Below, one piece after another: positions 7,626 through 15,375 of a DNA stretch of 27,403 nucleotides. The number at the start of each line of letters is the position of its first letter. Position 1 is the stretch's first letter. The position numbers and the translations under genes are program-made. The DNA lies in contig CAZPJD010000015.1 of the NCBI GenBank assembly GCA_964586775.1, forward strand, positions 1-27,403, given 5' to 3'. A model generated the notes under the pieces. That model ran no database searches, was not told the origin of the DNA, and saw only the letters and a list, made by a program, of their open reading frames with translations. The stretch is from JADLEX01 sp964586775. GTDB lineage: Bacteria > Lernaellota > Lernaellaia > JACKCT01.

Positions 7626-8993
7626 ATGCGAATCGCCACAGCACGCGGACGTTGCCCTGCGGTCATTCTTCTCGTGTTCGCGTTCGCCGTCTGCTCGTGC
7701 GGAGGATCGTCCGACGATGACGCGGGCGATGACGCGGGCGATGACGCGGACGACGGCGCGGATGACGACAGCGACGACGACGATGTCCTCGATGATGACT
7801 TCGCCGACGACGACGCGGACGACGATACGGGGCCGACCCGGCCCTTCCGCATGGCCGCCGCGCCGATGCAGTACCGCGTCGAGCCGTATCACGTGGCGAC
7901 CGTTTTCGACTTCGTGGGCTTCGACGGTCGCGTGGACGCGGTCTCGCTGCACATGGATTCGTTCTTTGGCGTGCCGTGGGAACCATTCGCCGACGGCGAG
8001 GACCCGCCGCAGGCCTGGATCGACGCGATGAACGCTGCGAAGATCTCGGTGGACGCGCTCGACGTGCCGATCTACCTGTCGCTCACGCCGCTGGACGGCA
8101 ATCGCACGGGCCTCGCGCCCTACACCGACGTAGACGGCGAGGGCCGGCTCATCACCGTGCCCGACTGGAACGAGCCGTGCTACGACTTCGCCGCCGCGCC
8201 CGACGCCGTGCGCTATCGCGAGGCCTACCGCGCGTACATGGCCTACCTGATCGACCTGTTCGAGCCCGACGCCATCACGCACGTCATCGAGATGAACCTC
8301 TACGATCACTTCTGCGAGACGGGGTTTGACGCGCTCGTCGATTTCGCGAATGAGATGTACGACGAGGCGCGCGAACTCGCCCCCGGCGCGCCGGTCTTCC
8401 CCACGTTTGTGGTGGAGCAGCTTTGGGATACCGGCGGCTTCGGTCCGTGCGAGCTCATGGATCACTCGTGCCTCGACGCGCAACTCGCGACGATCGAAGC
8501 CGTGAAGCGCGACCGGCTCGGCCTGAGCGCGTACCCCATGTTCTTTGTCGACGATCCGGCGAATCCGCCCGAGGGGCTCTTCGCCGATATCGCCGCGGCC
8601 ACCGGCGAGCGGCTCGTCGTCTCCGAAACCGGGCAATCGAATCGCACGATCACGCAGCCCGTCGACGACGTGTGCACGCCGCTGTTTTTCTTCGACGACG
8701 CCGATGAATCGGGCTTCCTCGAGTTCCTGTTGGCCGAGGGCGCGTCCGCAAACGCCGATCTCGTCGTGTGGTGGTCGCTGGTCGATTTTCTGCCGGAACC
8801 ATTGCTCGCCGAATGCCCGTGCGACTATGGCCCCGAGTGGTGCGCGATCTACGATGTGATGGACGCCCTGGGGCCGGGGTGGCTATCGGCCTGGCTGTCA
8901 TGGGGATCGATGGGCATTCTCGATTACGAACATAATCCGAAACCCGCGTCCGCCATCTGGGATGACTGGCTGACCCGATCGGTTTCGCCGTAA
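7626..8993 (+). CDS. Asp-tethered lipoprotein, probable clan GH-A glycoside hydrolase fold
   Basis: A 455-residue exported protein. The signal peptide ends near the Cys23/Cys25 pair, with Cys25 the likely lipidated residue. Residues 30-68 are an Asp-rich tether. The mature domain (about 72-455) reads like a TIM barrel. VIEMNLYDHF places Glu222 at the end of a predicted beta strand, and LVVSETGQSNR places Glu334 in a strand about 110 residues later. This matches the acid/base (strand 4) and nucleophile (strand 7) spacing of clan GH-A glycosidases. LGLSAYPMFF before it resembles the strand-6 segment of GH53-like enzymes. The WWSLVDF segment after it resembles strand 8. The fold assignment is by pattern only and the substrate is unknown. 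The start lacks a ribosome-binding site. Confidence 0.8.
   Translation: MRIATARGRCPAVILLVFAFAVCSCGGSSDDDAGDDAGDDADDGADDDSDDDDVLDDDFADDDADDDTGPTRPFRMAAAPMQYRVEPYHVATVFDFVGFDGRVDAVSLHMDSFFGVPWEPFADGEDPPQAWIDAMNAAKISVDALDVPIYLSLTPLDGNRTGLAPYTDVDGEGRLITVPDWNEPCYDFAAAPDAVRYREAYRAYMAYLIDLFEPDAITHVIEMNLYDHFCETGFDALVDFANEMYDEARELAPGAPVFPTFVVEQLWDTGGFGPCELMDHSCLDAQLATIEAVKRDRLGLSAYPMFFVDDPANPPEGLFADIAAATGERLVVSETGQSNRTITQPVDDVCTPLFFFDDADESGFLEFLLAEGASANADLVVWWSLVDFLPEPLLAECPCDYGPEWCAIYDVMDALGPGWLSAWLSWGSMGILDYEHNPKPASAIWDDWLTRSVSP
7713..7829 (+). repeat. Asp-coding tether with 12-bp tandem units
   Basis: The tether of the GH-A-like lipoprotein begins with two perfect copies of GATGACGCGGGC (7716-7727, 7728-7739) and a third partial copy from 7740, followed by degenerate GAC/GAT runs. 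The perfect copies suggest recent slippage or unequal exchange. Confidence 0.85.
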
Positions 8994-9137
8994 CAGGGCG
9001 TTATGACCTCTCAAGCCGGTCGCGGAATACGTCGATAAGATGATGCCGGGACGCGGCGCGTCAAAAAAAACTCCCGAGAATCGAAAATTCGTTGATAATT
9101 CATAAGTTTATCCAACCGACGCCGCAGCGATTCTCGA

Positions 9138-9166
9138 TTGACGGGGCGAGGCCCTGCCCGTAAGAT
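9138..9166 (+). promoter_or_regulatory. Sigma70-type promoter for the patatin gene
   Basis: The -35 TTGACG (9138-9143) and -10 TAAGAT (9161-9166) are separated by exactly 17 bases, each close to consensus. They predict a transcript start near 9173 and a leader of about 50 bases before the ATG at 9225. It is one of the best matches I found in the window. Confidence 0.6.
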
Positions 9167-9224
9167 CCTTCGCGAACTCGCCTCCGCGGCGAAGAGTCGC
9201 GGGCGAAACCTGGAGTGAAGGTCC

Positions 9225-10580
9225 ATGGGAATCACCTTCGTCCAAAAGAGCGACCTGTCGATCAAACGGCCCCACGCCAAGGTCGCCCTTGTCCTCGCCG
9301 GCGGCGCCATCTCGGGCGGCTCCTACACGCTGGCCGGGCTCAAAGCCCTGAACAACCTGATGATCAACAAGGACGTCACCGACTTCGACGTCTTCGTCGG
9401 CCTGTCCGCAGGGGCGTTCATCGCCGCGCCGGTCGCCCACGGCATCTCGGTCGAGGAACTGCTCAAGAGCCTCGACGGACGCAGCAACATCATCAGCCAG
9501 CTCAAGCCGCTGGACTTCTACAACCCGAATATTTCCGAGTACATCAGCAAGCCGCTCGAGCTCGTCTACGACGGCACCACGGCCGCGCCGCGCTTCGCCA
9601 TCAACCTCATCACGGGCTTGTTCAACCCCGAGCACCGCTACTGGTCGACCCTCGCGCGCTTCATGCGCCGGCCCAACTGGCGCAACACCGACGACCTGAT
9701 GAAGGTGCTCACGCGCGTGACGATGGCCAGCTCGCACGTGTCGAGCCCGCTCAAATACCTGCCGTCGGGCGTCTTCGACAACCGCTCCCTCGAGCGCTAC
9801 ATCCGTAAAAACTTCGAGCGCAACAACCGCAAGAACGACTTCGCCGAGCTGTACTACCGCCGACGCAAGGCGCTCTACATCACGGCGATGAACCTCGACT
9901 CCGCGGACCGCGTGGTCTTCGGCCACGACGAGGACAACAGCCTGACGATCAGCGAGGCGGTGCAGGCGAGCACGGCGCTGCCCGGCTTCTTCAAGCCCGC
10001 GCGCATCAAGGGCCACGAGTATCTGGACGGCGGCGTCACCACCACGGCGAACATCGACGTGGCGATCGACCACGGCGCGGAACTCGTCATCGTCTACAAT
10101 CCCTTCCGCCCGCTGCACAACCGCCTGCTCATCCGCTACTACAAGGAGATGGGCACCTACCTCGCCGACAAGAAGTACCTGTCCGACGGCGGGTTCTTCG
10201 CGGTGCTCAACCAGGCGTTCCGCGCCCTGCTGCACTACCGGCTCGAGCACGCGCTGCTGCGTTACGCGCAAAATCCCGCGTTTCGCGGCGACATCATCCT
10301 CATCGAGCCTGACATCCACGACATCACATTCTTCGACATCAACCCGGTGGCGTTCTGGGAGCGCGGCAAGGCGGCCGAGCACGGTTTCATCTCGGTCAAG
10401 GAATCGATCGAACGCCACTTCGGGCGCGTCAAGCAAATCCTCGGCGCTTACGGCATCGAAACCACGATGGCGTTCATCGACGAGGACGCGAAGAAGATCC
10501 AGGCGACGCCCTACGACGAGACCGTCATCAGCGTCCTCGGCAAGGAACGCGCCAAGCGCGACATCCGCTTGGCGATGTAG
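9225..10580 (+). CDS. Patatin-like phospholipase / acyl hydrolase
   Basis: A 451-residue predicted serine acyl hydrolase with a Ser-Asp dyad. The oxyanion-hole motif is GGAISGG near residue 26, the nucleophile elbow is GLSAG with Ser61, and the catalytic Asp268 lies in LDGGVTT. Patatins cleave acyl chains from phospholipids or neutral lipids. There is no signal peptide or clear membrane segment, so the enzyme probably works in the cytosol or at the inner face of the membrane. The region beyond about residue 300 is an extension with LIEPDIHDITFFDINP and no recognised domain. The ATG follows GGAGTGAAGG at normal spacing. The gene appears monocistronic or leads a short + strand group with the next gene 38 bases away. 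The physiological lipid is unknown. Confidence 0.93.
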   Translation: MGITFVQKSDLSIKRPHAKVALVLAGGAISGGSYTLAGLKALNNLMINKDVTDFDVFVGLSAGAFIAAPVAHGISVEELLKSLDGRSNIISQLKPLDFYNPNISEYISKPLELVYDGTTAAPRFAINLITGLFNPEHRYWSTLARFMRRPNWRNTDDLMKVLTRVTMASSHVSSPLKYLPSGVFDNRSLERYIRKNFERNNRKNDFAELYYRRRKALYITAMNLDSADRVVFGHDEDNSLTISEAVQASTALPGFFKPARIKGHEYLDGGVTTTANIDVAIDHGAELVIVYNPFRPLHNRLLIRYYKEMGTYLADKKYLSDGGFFAVLNQAFRALLHYRLEHALLRYAQNPAFRGDIILIEPDIHDITFFDINPVAFWERGKAAEHGFISVKESIERHFGRVKQILGAYGIETTMAFIDEDAKKIQATPYDETVISVLGKERAKRDIRLAM

Positions 10581-10618
10581 AATTTGCCTTCCCGCCGCGT
10601 TCGTGGCAGACCGCCGAC

Positions 10619-11344
10619 GTGCGTCGCAATGCCTTCCCGATTCGAGCTGTCTGCGTCGCGCTGATCGCACTGGCGATCGCGCCGCCGTTCGCCGTTCGAG
10701 CGTTCGCGGCTGACGAAACAACCTCCGACGCCGACGTCGCGCGCAACCTCGCATGGATCGAATCGCGCCTCGGCGATGCGCAGCCCCGGGCGCAGCTCTG
10801 GTGGCGGAGCTGGCTTGTGTTCAACTCCCTCATGTTCGTCGGCAACGGCATGTTCGCGATCGGCGCGCCGGTCGAGGATGAACGCTGGGCGCGCGGCGTG
10901 GGCGGCGCGATGGCGGGCATCGGCGTCGTGCACCTCGGCATCACGGGCCCCTTCGTCACGCACGTCGCCGCCGATCGGGTGCGCGCGATGCCCGATGCCA
11001 CGCCCGACGAGCGTCGGCGCAAGCTCGCGAGCGCCGAGGATTGGCTGCGCCGCGCGGCCCTCGGCGAGCGCAAGGGCATCGACTGGAAGAATCACGCGGG
11101 GTGCGCGCTGTTGTCGGCGGCGTCGGGAGGAGTCCTGCTCGCGCGCGGGCAGACGACCGACGGGATCGCGCAGGGCGTCGGCTCCTTCGCGATATCCGAG
11201 ATCATGATCTTCACGCAGCCGCGTCGCGCGATTCGCGCATGGGACGAGTACTCCGGTGGCGCAAAAGGTGCGTCATCGGCGTCCGTGCCGACGTGGAGCC
11301 TGGTGCCCCTGTCGAACGGCATCGCTCTCGCGGGGGTCTGGTAG
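10619..11344 (+). CDS. Exported protein of unknown function
   Basis: I do not recognise this 241-residue protein. The GTG at 10619 starts a clear signal peptide (RR near the N-terminus, a hydrophobic core to about residue 25, then AFAAD as a likely signal peptidase I site). The mature part contains several moderately hydrophobic, Gly/Ala-rich segments (about 65-85, 95-120, 160-175 and 180-195) separated by charged stretches with WIESRL and DERRRKLASAEDWLRR. It could therefore be an envelope protein with short membrane-associated helices. It lies 38 bases after the patatin stop on the same strand and may be co-transcribed. No catalytic motif is visible. Confidence 0.7.
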   Translation: MRRNAFPIRAVCVALIALAIAPPFAVRAFAADETTSDADVARNLAWIESRLGDAQPRAQLWWRSWLVFNSLMFVGNGMFAIGAPVEDERWARGVGGAMAGIGVVHLGITGPFVTHVAADRVRAMPDATPDERRRKLASAEDWLRRAALGERKGIDWKNHAGCALLSAASGGVLLARGQTTDGIAQGVGSFAISEIMIFTQPRRAIRAWDEYSGGAKGASSASVPTWSLVPLSNGIALAGVW

Positions 11345-11386
11345 GCCGGCGCGGGCGGGGTCTACGCGCCGCGCGCCGACCGGCGG

Positions 11387-11415
11387 TTTACGACCTTTCT
11401 GGCCGGTGGTAAATT
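11387..11415 (+). promoter_or_regulatory. Candidate promoter for the 95-residue protein gene
   Basis: The -35 TTTACG (11387-11392) and -10 TAAATT (11410-11415) are separated by 17 bases, four of six matches each. A 6-bp inverted repeat ACCGGC (11379-11384) / GCCGGT (11402-11407) brackets the -35 box with centres about two helical turns apart, which could be an operator. Confidence 0.4.
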
Positions 11416-11456
11416 CATGACCCAAATTCCGAAACTTGGGATCGGCGGAGGGCCTG

Positions 11457-11744
11457 ATGTCGAAAGGCGGCTGGAAGAACACGCAACTGGACAAGATGGC
11501 CGACATGCTCGACCGCGCGCGCGAGCAAAGCGCGTCCGGGCCGACCGGGTCCATTTACGACGAGGGTGTCAAGAAGCGGCTGCACGAGTGTCATCCCGGC
11601 GATTGGGTTCGTCAGGTGCTCGCGGGCGCGCAGAATTTCGGGCCGTTGCTGCGGGTGATCGACCCCAAGGGCGGCGTGCTCGAAGACCGCGGGGGCAAGC
11701 GCAGCAAGATGCCGCCGCGCACGCAGGTCGTCGTCCAACCCTGA
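11457..11744 (+). CDS. Small cytosolic protein of unknown function
   Basis: A 95-residue protein with no family I recognise. It begins MSKGGWKNTQLDKMADML, a predicted amphipathic helix. It continues with a helical SIYDEGVKKRLHECHPGDW segment and ends in a basic tail (RGGKRSKMPPRTQ). There is no signal peptide. The ATG at 11457 is chosen because GGAGGG stands four bases before it; a TTG at 11436 is the only longer option. It has its own candidate promoter and is closed by an intrinsic terminator nine bases after its stop, so it looks like a real single-gene unit. The lone Cys-Pro pair and basic tail give no firm functional hint. Confidence 0.65.
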   Translation: MSKGGWKNTQLDKMADMLDRAREQSASGPTGSIYDEGVKKRLHECHPGDWVRQVLAGAQNFGPLLRVIDPKGGVLEDRGGKRSKMPPRTQVVVQP

Positions 11745-11752
11745 AATTTGCG

Positions 11753-11775
11753 GGCCGCGCGGGCGGCCGTTTTTT
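11753..11775 (+). terminator. Intrinsic terminator
   Basis: A perfect 6-bp GC stem GGCCGC / GCGGCC with loop GCGG is followed, after one G, by six T residues (11770-11775). It lies directly after the stop of the 95-residue gene and before the kinase start at 11787. The small gene and the kinase would then be separate units unless read-through occurs. Confidence 0.8.
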
Positions 11776-11786
11776 ATCGAGGGCTC

Positions 11787-14528
11787 GTGACCGCCGCCGA
11801 AGAACCAGAATTCGCGATCACGCTCGATCACGCGGCGCGTATCGTCGGCATTCCGCCCGACGCGTCCGGCGGCGTGGCCGACATCCTGCGCGCGAAGTTC
11901 GGCCGTCCGCTCTCCGAAGCCTGCTCGCTGCGCGACGTTCAGCGCCTCGACGCGGTGCTGCGCGCGATCCTGATGGGCAAGACCGCCGCGCCCGCGCAGG
12001 CGGAGCTCGCGGCGGCGTCGGGCACGGTGCGCGAGTGTACCTTCCGCTTCACGCCCCTGCACGGCGCGAACGAACGCATCCAGGGCGTGATCGTCCACGT
12101 CAGCGCCGGCGCGCCGCAGCGGGGGACGCTGGGTACGCTGCCCGCCGCGCTGCTCTCGCGGCTGATGGGCCTCGCCAAGAGCCTGAACCTCGCGGGCGAC
12201 GCGCCCACCATCGCGGCCGCCGTGGCGCGCGGCGCGAAGATGCTCACGCGCGCCGATGTGGCCGTCGTCTTTTTACTCGACCGCTTCACGGGCCTGCTGC
12301 GCCCCGTCGCGCACCTCGGGCTGCCCGAATCGCTTCAGCACGTCTCGATCAATCACGGCGAGGGAACGGTGGGCCGCGTCTTCGCCACGGGCCGCGAGAC
12401 GTGGGAGGCCAGGATCACCGAGGCCGTCGCGCCCGACGATCCCGCGCGCGCGATCGGTGCGCAGTCGTACATCCACATTCCGCTCAGCCACGAGGCGAAC
12501 GCCGCGGGAGTGCTGTCGGTCTATGCCGTGGGCGAGGACCACTTCGACGAATCCGACGTGCGCGTATTGACGGGACTCGCCGAGATCGCGTCGGCCGGTC
12601 TGCATCGCGCGATGGAACGGCAGGACCAGTCGCGCGCCGAGGCGTCGGTCGCGCTCGTGCTGCAGGAAGCGCCGCTCGGGATCGTCGCTTTCGACACCGA
12701 GGGCCGCATCACGCACGTCAATTCCGAGTTCCTGCGTCTCGCGCGACTGGAGGCCGCGCAACCGCGCGTCATGCTCGGGCGCAACATCTTCGCCCAGTCG
12801 ATCATCCTGCAAAACCGCCTGTCGCAGACGCTGGTGGCGCTGCTGCGCGGCGAGCCGTTCCGGCAGGAGATCGAGCGCATGAGCGCGGGCGAGACGATGT
12901 TCGCCTGCGAGATGCAGGGGCGCGCGCTGCGCAACGAGGCCGGCGCGGTGATTGGCGCGGTGGTGCTCGCGCGCGACATCGAGCGACGCGTCGAAGCGGT
13001 GCGGGCGCTGCGCGATTCCGAGGAACGCTACCGCTCGCTGTTCGAGAACAGCCGCGACGCGCTCATCATCCTCGACGCCGACGGCTCGATCTCGGACGTG
13101 AATCCGGCCGCCGCCGAGATGCTTGGCGCACCGCGCGAAAAACTGGCGGGAACGTCGGAACGCGATCTCGCGCCGAAGGACGATGCGGGCCGCGCCTACC
13201 GCGACGCGCTCGAGCGACTGCGACGCGACGGGCGCCTGCTGCGTACGGAGGTGCGTCTTGCGCGCGGGGGCGTCGCCGAGGCCGACGCGGAATTTCCCGC
13301 CGAGATCAACGGCGTGCGCCTGGGCGACGAAACCATGCTCGTCTCGGCGCGCGACACGACGGACCGCGCGGAGCTGGAGTCGCGCGTGGTGCAGGCGCAG
13401 AAGATGGAGGCGATCGGCACGCTCGCGGGCGGCATCGCGCACGACTTCAACAACCTGCTCGGCGGCATCATGGGCTACGCCTCGCTGCTGCACGAGGAGA
13501 TGCGGTTGCGCCCCGAGACCGCGCTCGCCATCGACTCGATCCTGTCGGCGACGCGCGCGGCGAAGGAACGCACCGGGCAGCTTCTCGCCTTCGCGCGCGG
13601 CGGCAAGTATCAGGTCCGTCCGGTGAACCTGAACGAACTGCTCTCGAACCTGCGCGACGTGGTCACGCACTCGCTGGGTCCGCGCATCCGCGTCGAGCTG
13701 GAGCTGCCGGTCTCGCCAATCACCGTGATGGGCGACGGCGGGCAGCTCTCGGGCGCGTTCATGAACCTCATCATCAACGCCAAGGATGCCGTGGGCGACG
13801 AGGGGCGCATCACCATCTCTCTCAAGATGCGCCACTTCCTCGATGACTATCAGGACGCGGACTGGACGATCGAGGCGGGCCGCTACGCCATGGTGCAGGT
13901 GGAAGATACGGGCTCGGGCATCGCGCCCGAAGTGATGGCCAAGGTCTTCGAGCCCTACTTCACAACCAAGGGCACCGAGCGCGCGACGGGGCTCGGGCTC
14001 TCGGTGGTGATCGGCGTCGTCGAAAACCACGGCGGCGCGGTGGCGGTGGACAGCCGCGTGGGCGAAGGCACGCGCTTTCGCGTCTATCTGCCGCACGACG
14101 GCTTCGTGCCCGAGCAGGCGCCGCTGCCGCTCAAACCCATCGTGCGCCCGCGCGACGAGGGCCGCCGCCGCATCCTCGTGGCCGAGGACGAGCCGATGCT
14201 GCGCACGCTGGCCGAGAACGTGCTGCAAAAAAGCGGCTACGAGGTCTTCGTCGCCGAGGACGGTCAGGAGGCGGTGGAGATCTTCAAGCGCGAAAACGGG
14301 CGTTTCGACCTGGTGCTGCTCGACATGGTGATGCCGCGCATGAGCGGCGACGCGGCCTTCGCCAAGATGCGCGAGCAGCGGCCCGACGTGACCGTGCTGC
14401 TGTCGTCGGGCTACTCCAAAGACACGGTGGCGCAGGACCTGTTCGCGGGCGGCGCGGCGGGTTTCCTGGAAAAACCCTACGACATCACGCAGCTTCTCGA
14501 CGCCATCCGCCAGATTCTCGACGGATGA
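11787..14528 (+). CDS. Soluble hybrid histidine kinase (PAS-GAF-PAS-PAS-HisKA-HATPase-REC)
   Basis: A 913-residue sensor kinase without membrane segments, so it senses a cytosolic signal. In order: a PAS-like N-terminal part (about 10-115), a GAF domain (about 126-275), two PAS domains (about 287-400 and 409-528), a HisKA dimerisation domain with GGIAHDFNNLL and phospho-acceptor His552, a HATPase_c domain (about 645-770; NLIINAKDAV, DTGSGI, GLGLSVV), and a C-terminal receiver with phospho-acceptor Asp846 in LLDMVMPRMSG and a conserved Lys in FLEKPYD. The GTG at 11787 follows GAGGG and lies beyond the terminator; longer starts would overlap the terminator hairpin. The ATPase gene of an importer starts 7 bases after its stop, so the three genes are probably one operon. 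No output-domain regulator is adjacent. Confidence 0.93.
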   Translation: MTAAEEPEFAITLDHAARIVGIPPDASGGVADILRAKFGRPLSEACSLRDVQRLDAVLRAILMGKTAAPAQAELAAASGTVRECTFRFTPLHGANERIQGVIVHVSAGAPQRGTLGTLPAALLSRLMGLAKSLNLAGDAPTIAAAVARGAKMLTRADVAVVFLLDRFTGLLRPVAHLGLPESLQHVSINHGEGTVGRVFATGRETWEARITEAVAPDDPARAIGAQSYIHIPLSHEANAAGVLSVYAVGEDHFDESDVRVLTGLAEIASAGLHRAMERQDQSRAEASVALVLQEAPLGIVAFDTEGRITHVNSEFLRLARLEAAQPRVMLGRNIFAQSIILQNRLSQTLVALLRGEPFRQEIERMSAGETMFACEMQGRALRNEAGAVIGAVVLARDIERRVEAVRALRDSEERYRSLFENSRDALIILDADGSISDVNPAAAEMLGAPREKLAGTSERDLAPKDDAGRAYRDALERLRRDGRLLRTEVRLARGGVAEADAEFPAEINGVRLGDETMLVSARDTTDRAELESRVVQAQKMEAIGTLAGGIAHDFNNLLGGIMGYASLLHEEMRLRPETALAIDSILSATRAAKERTGQLLAFARGGKYQVRPVNLNELLSNLRDVVTHSLGPRIRVELELPVSPITVMGDGGQLSGAFMNLIINAKDAVGDEGRITISLKMRHFLDDYQDADWTIEAGRYAMVQVEDTGSGIAPEVMAKVFEPYFTTKGTERATGLGLSVVIGVVENHGGAVAVDSRVGEGTRFRVYLPHDGFVPEQAPLPLKPIVRPRDEGRRRILVAEDEPMLRTLAENVLQKSGYEVFVAEDGQEAVEIFKRENGRFDLVLLDMVMPRMSGDAAFAKMREQRPDVTVLLSSGYSKDTVAQDLFAGGAAGFLEKPYDITQLLDAIRQILDG

Positions 14529-14535
14529 CGCGATC

Positions 14536-15375
14536 GTGACCGCCGAAACAACCTTACCGCCCGTCGCGCGTCCCGCTTCGGCCCTGCGCGTCGCGGGCGT
14601 AGAGTTCGGCTATCGCGCCGAGCCGGTGCTGGCGGGCATCGACTTGGAGGTCCGCGACGGCGAGATGGTCGGCATCGTCGGGCCCAACGGCTCGGGAAAG
14701 TCCACGTTGCTGCGCATTCTGGCGGGGTTGCTCGATCCCCGGCGCGGCGAGGTCCGCCTCTTCGAAAAACCCGCCCGCGAATACCCGCGGATCGAGGCCG
14801 CGCGCTACATCGCGTATGTCGCGCAGGACCTCGCGCCCGTCTTCGGCTACACGGTCGCCGAATTCGTGATGATGGGCCGGCGGCCCTATCAGGGCCTGTG
14901 GCCCTTCGACAACGAGGAGGACGAGGCGGCCGCGCGCGAAGCGATGCGCGAGACCGAGGTCGAAGCCTTCGCCGAACGCACCCTCTTCGAGCTGTCGGGC
15001 GGCGAGCGGCGGCGCGTCACCATCGCGGCGGCGCTCGCGCAGGAGCCGTCGATTCTGCTGCTCGACGAGCCCACCGCCGCCCTCGACCTGCACTACCAGT
15101 TGCAGATCCACGACCTGCTGGACCGGCTGAATCGCGAGCGCTCGATCACCACCGTCGTCGTCACGCACGACCTGAACCTCGCGGCGCTCTACTGTCCGCG
15201 CGTGGTGATGCTCGATCGTGGCCGCATCATCGCCGATGGCCCGCCCGCCGAGATCCTTTCCGACGAACGGCTCGCGGCGGTTTACGGCATCGCGGTCACC
15301 CGCGCGCGGCACCCCGATGGCACGCCGTTTGTCGCCGCGTGGCCCGGCGCGCGCACCCAAGCGGATCGTCCATGA
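14536..15375 (+). CDS. FecE/BtuD-type ABC transporter ATPase
   Basis: The 279-residue ATP-binding subunit of a type II importer for iron-siderophore, heme or cobalamin. Walker A is GPNGSGKST, the Q-loop lies in IAYVAQDLAP, the signature is LSGGERRRV, Walker B is ILLLDEPTAALD and the switch His is in VVVTHDLNLAALY. The MMGRRPYQG segment is characteristic of the FecE/BtuD group. The GTG start lies 7 bases after the kinase stop, and its TGA overlaps the permease ATG (ATGA). I cannot tell the substrate from the ATPase, and no substrate-binding protein is encoded in the window. Confidence 0.94.
   Translation: MTAETTLPPVARPASALRVAGVEFGYRAEPVLAGIDLEVRDGEMVGIVGPNGSGKSTLLRILAGLLDPRRGEVRLFEKPAREYPRIEAARYIAYVAQDLAPVFGYTVAEFVMMGRRPYQGLWPFDNEEDEAAAREAMRETEVEAFAERTLFELSGGERRRVTIAAALAQEPSILLLDEPTAALDLHYQLQIHDLLDRLNRERSITTVVVTHDLNLAALYCPRVVMLDRGRIIADGPPAEILSDERLAAVYGIAVTRARHPDGTPFVAAWPGARTQADRP

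Noticed and set aside
5827..7829. Regular short repeats that could suggest a CRISPR array or satellite
   Set aside because: The units are codon-sized, in frame, degenerate at third positions and translate to Asp-rich tethers. There are no conserved repeats with unique spacers.
9055..9072. GACGC-ggc-GCGTC hairpin followed by eight A residues
   Set aside because: On the + strand the tail is A, not T, and on the - strand the T-run precedes the stem, so it does not fit an intrinsic terminator in either direction.
9108..10754. Long - strand open frame covering the patatin gene
   Set aside because: The patatin catalytic motifs and a good promoter and ribosome-binding site lie on the + strand. The antisense frame is a compositional shadow.
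12273..14228. Long - strand open frame opposite the histidine kinase
   Set aside because: The + strand encodes complete GAF, PAS, HisKA, HATPase and receiver motifs. The antisense frame is rich in His/Arg/Ala and has no recognisable domain.
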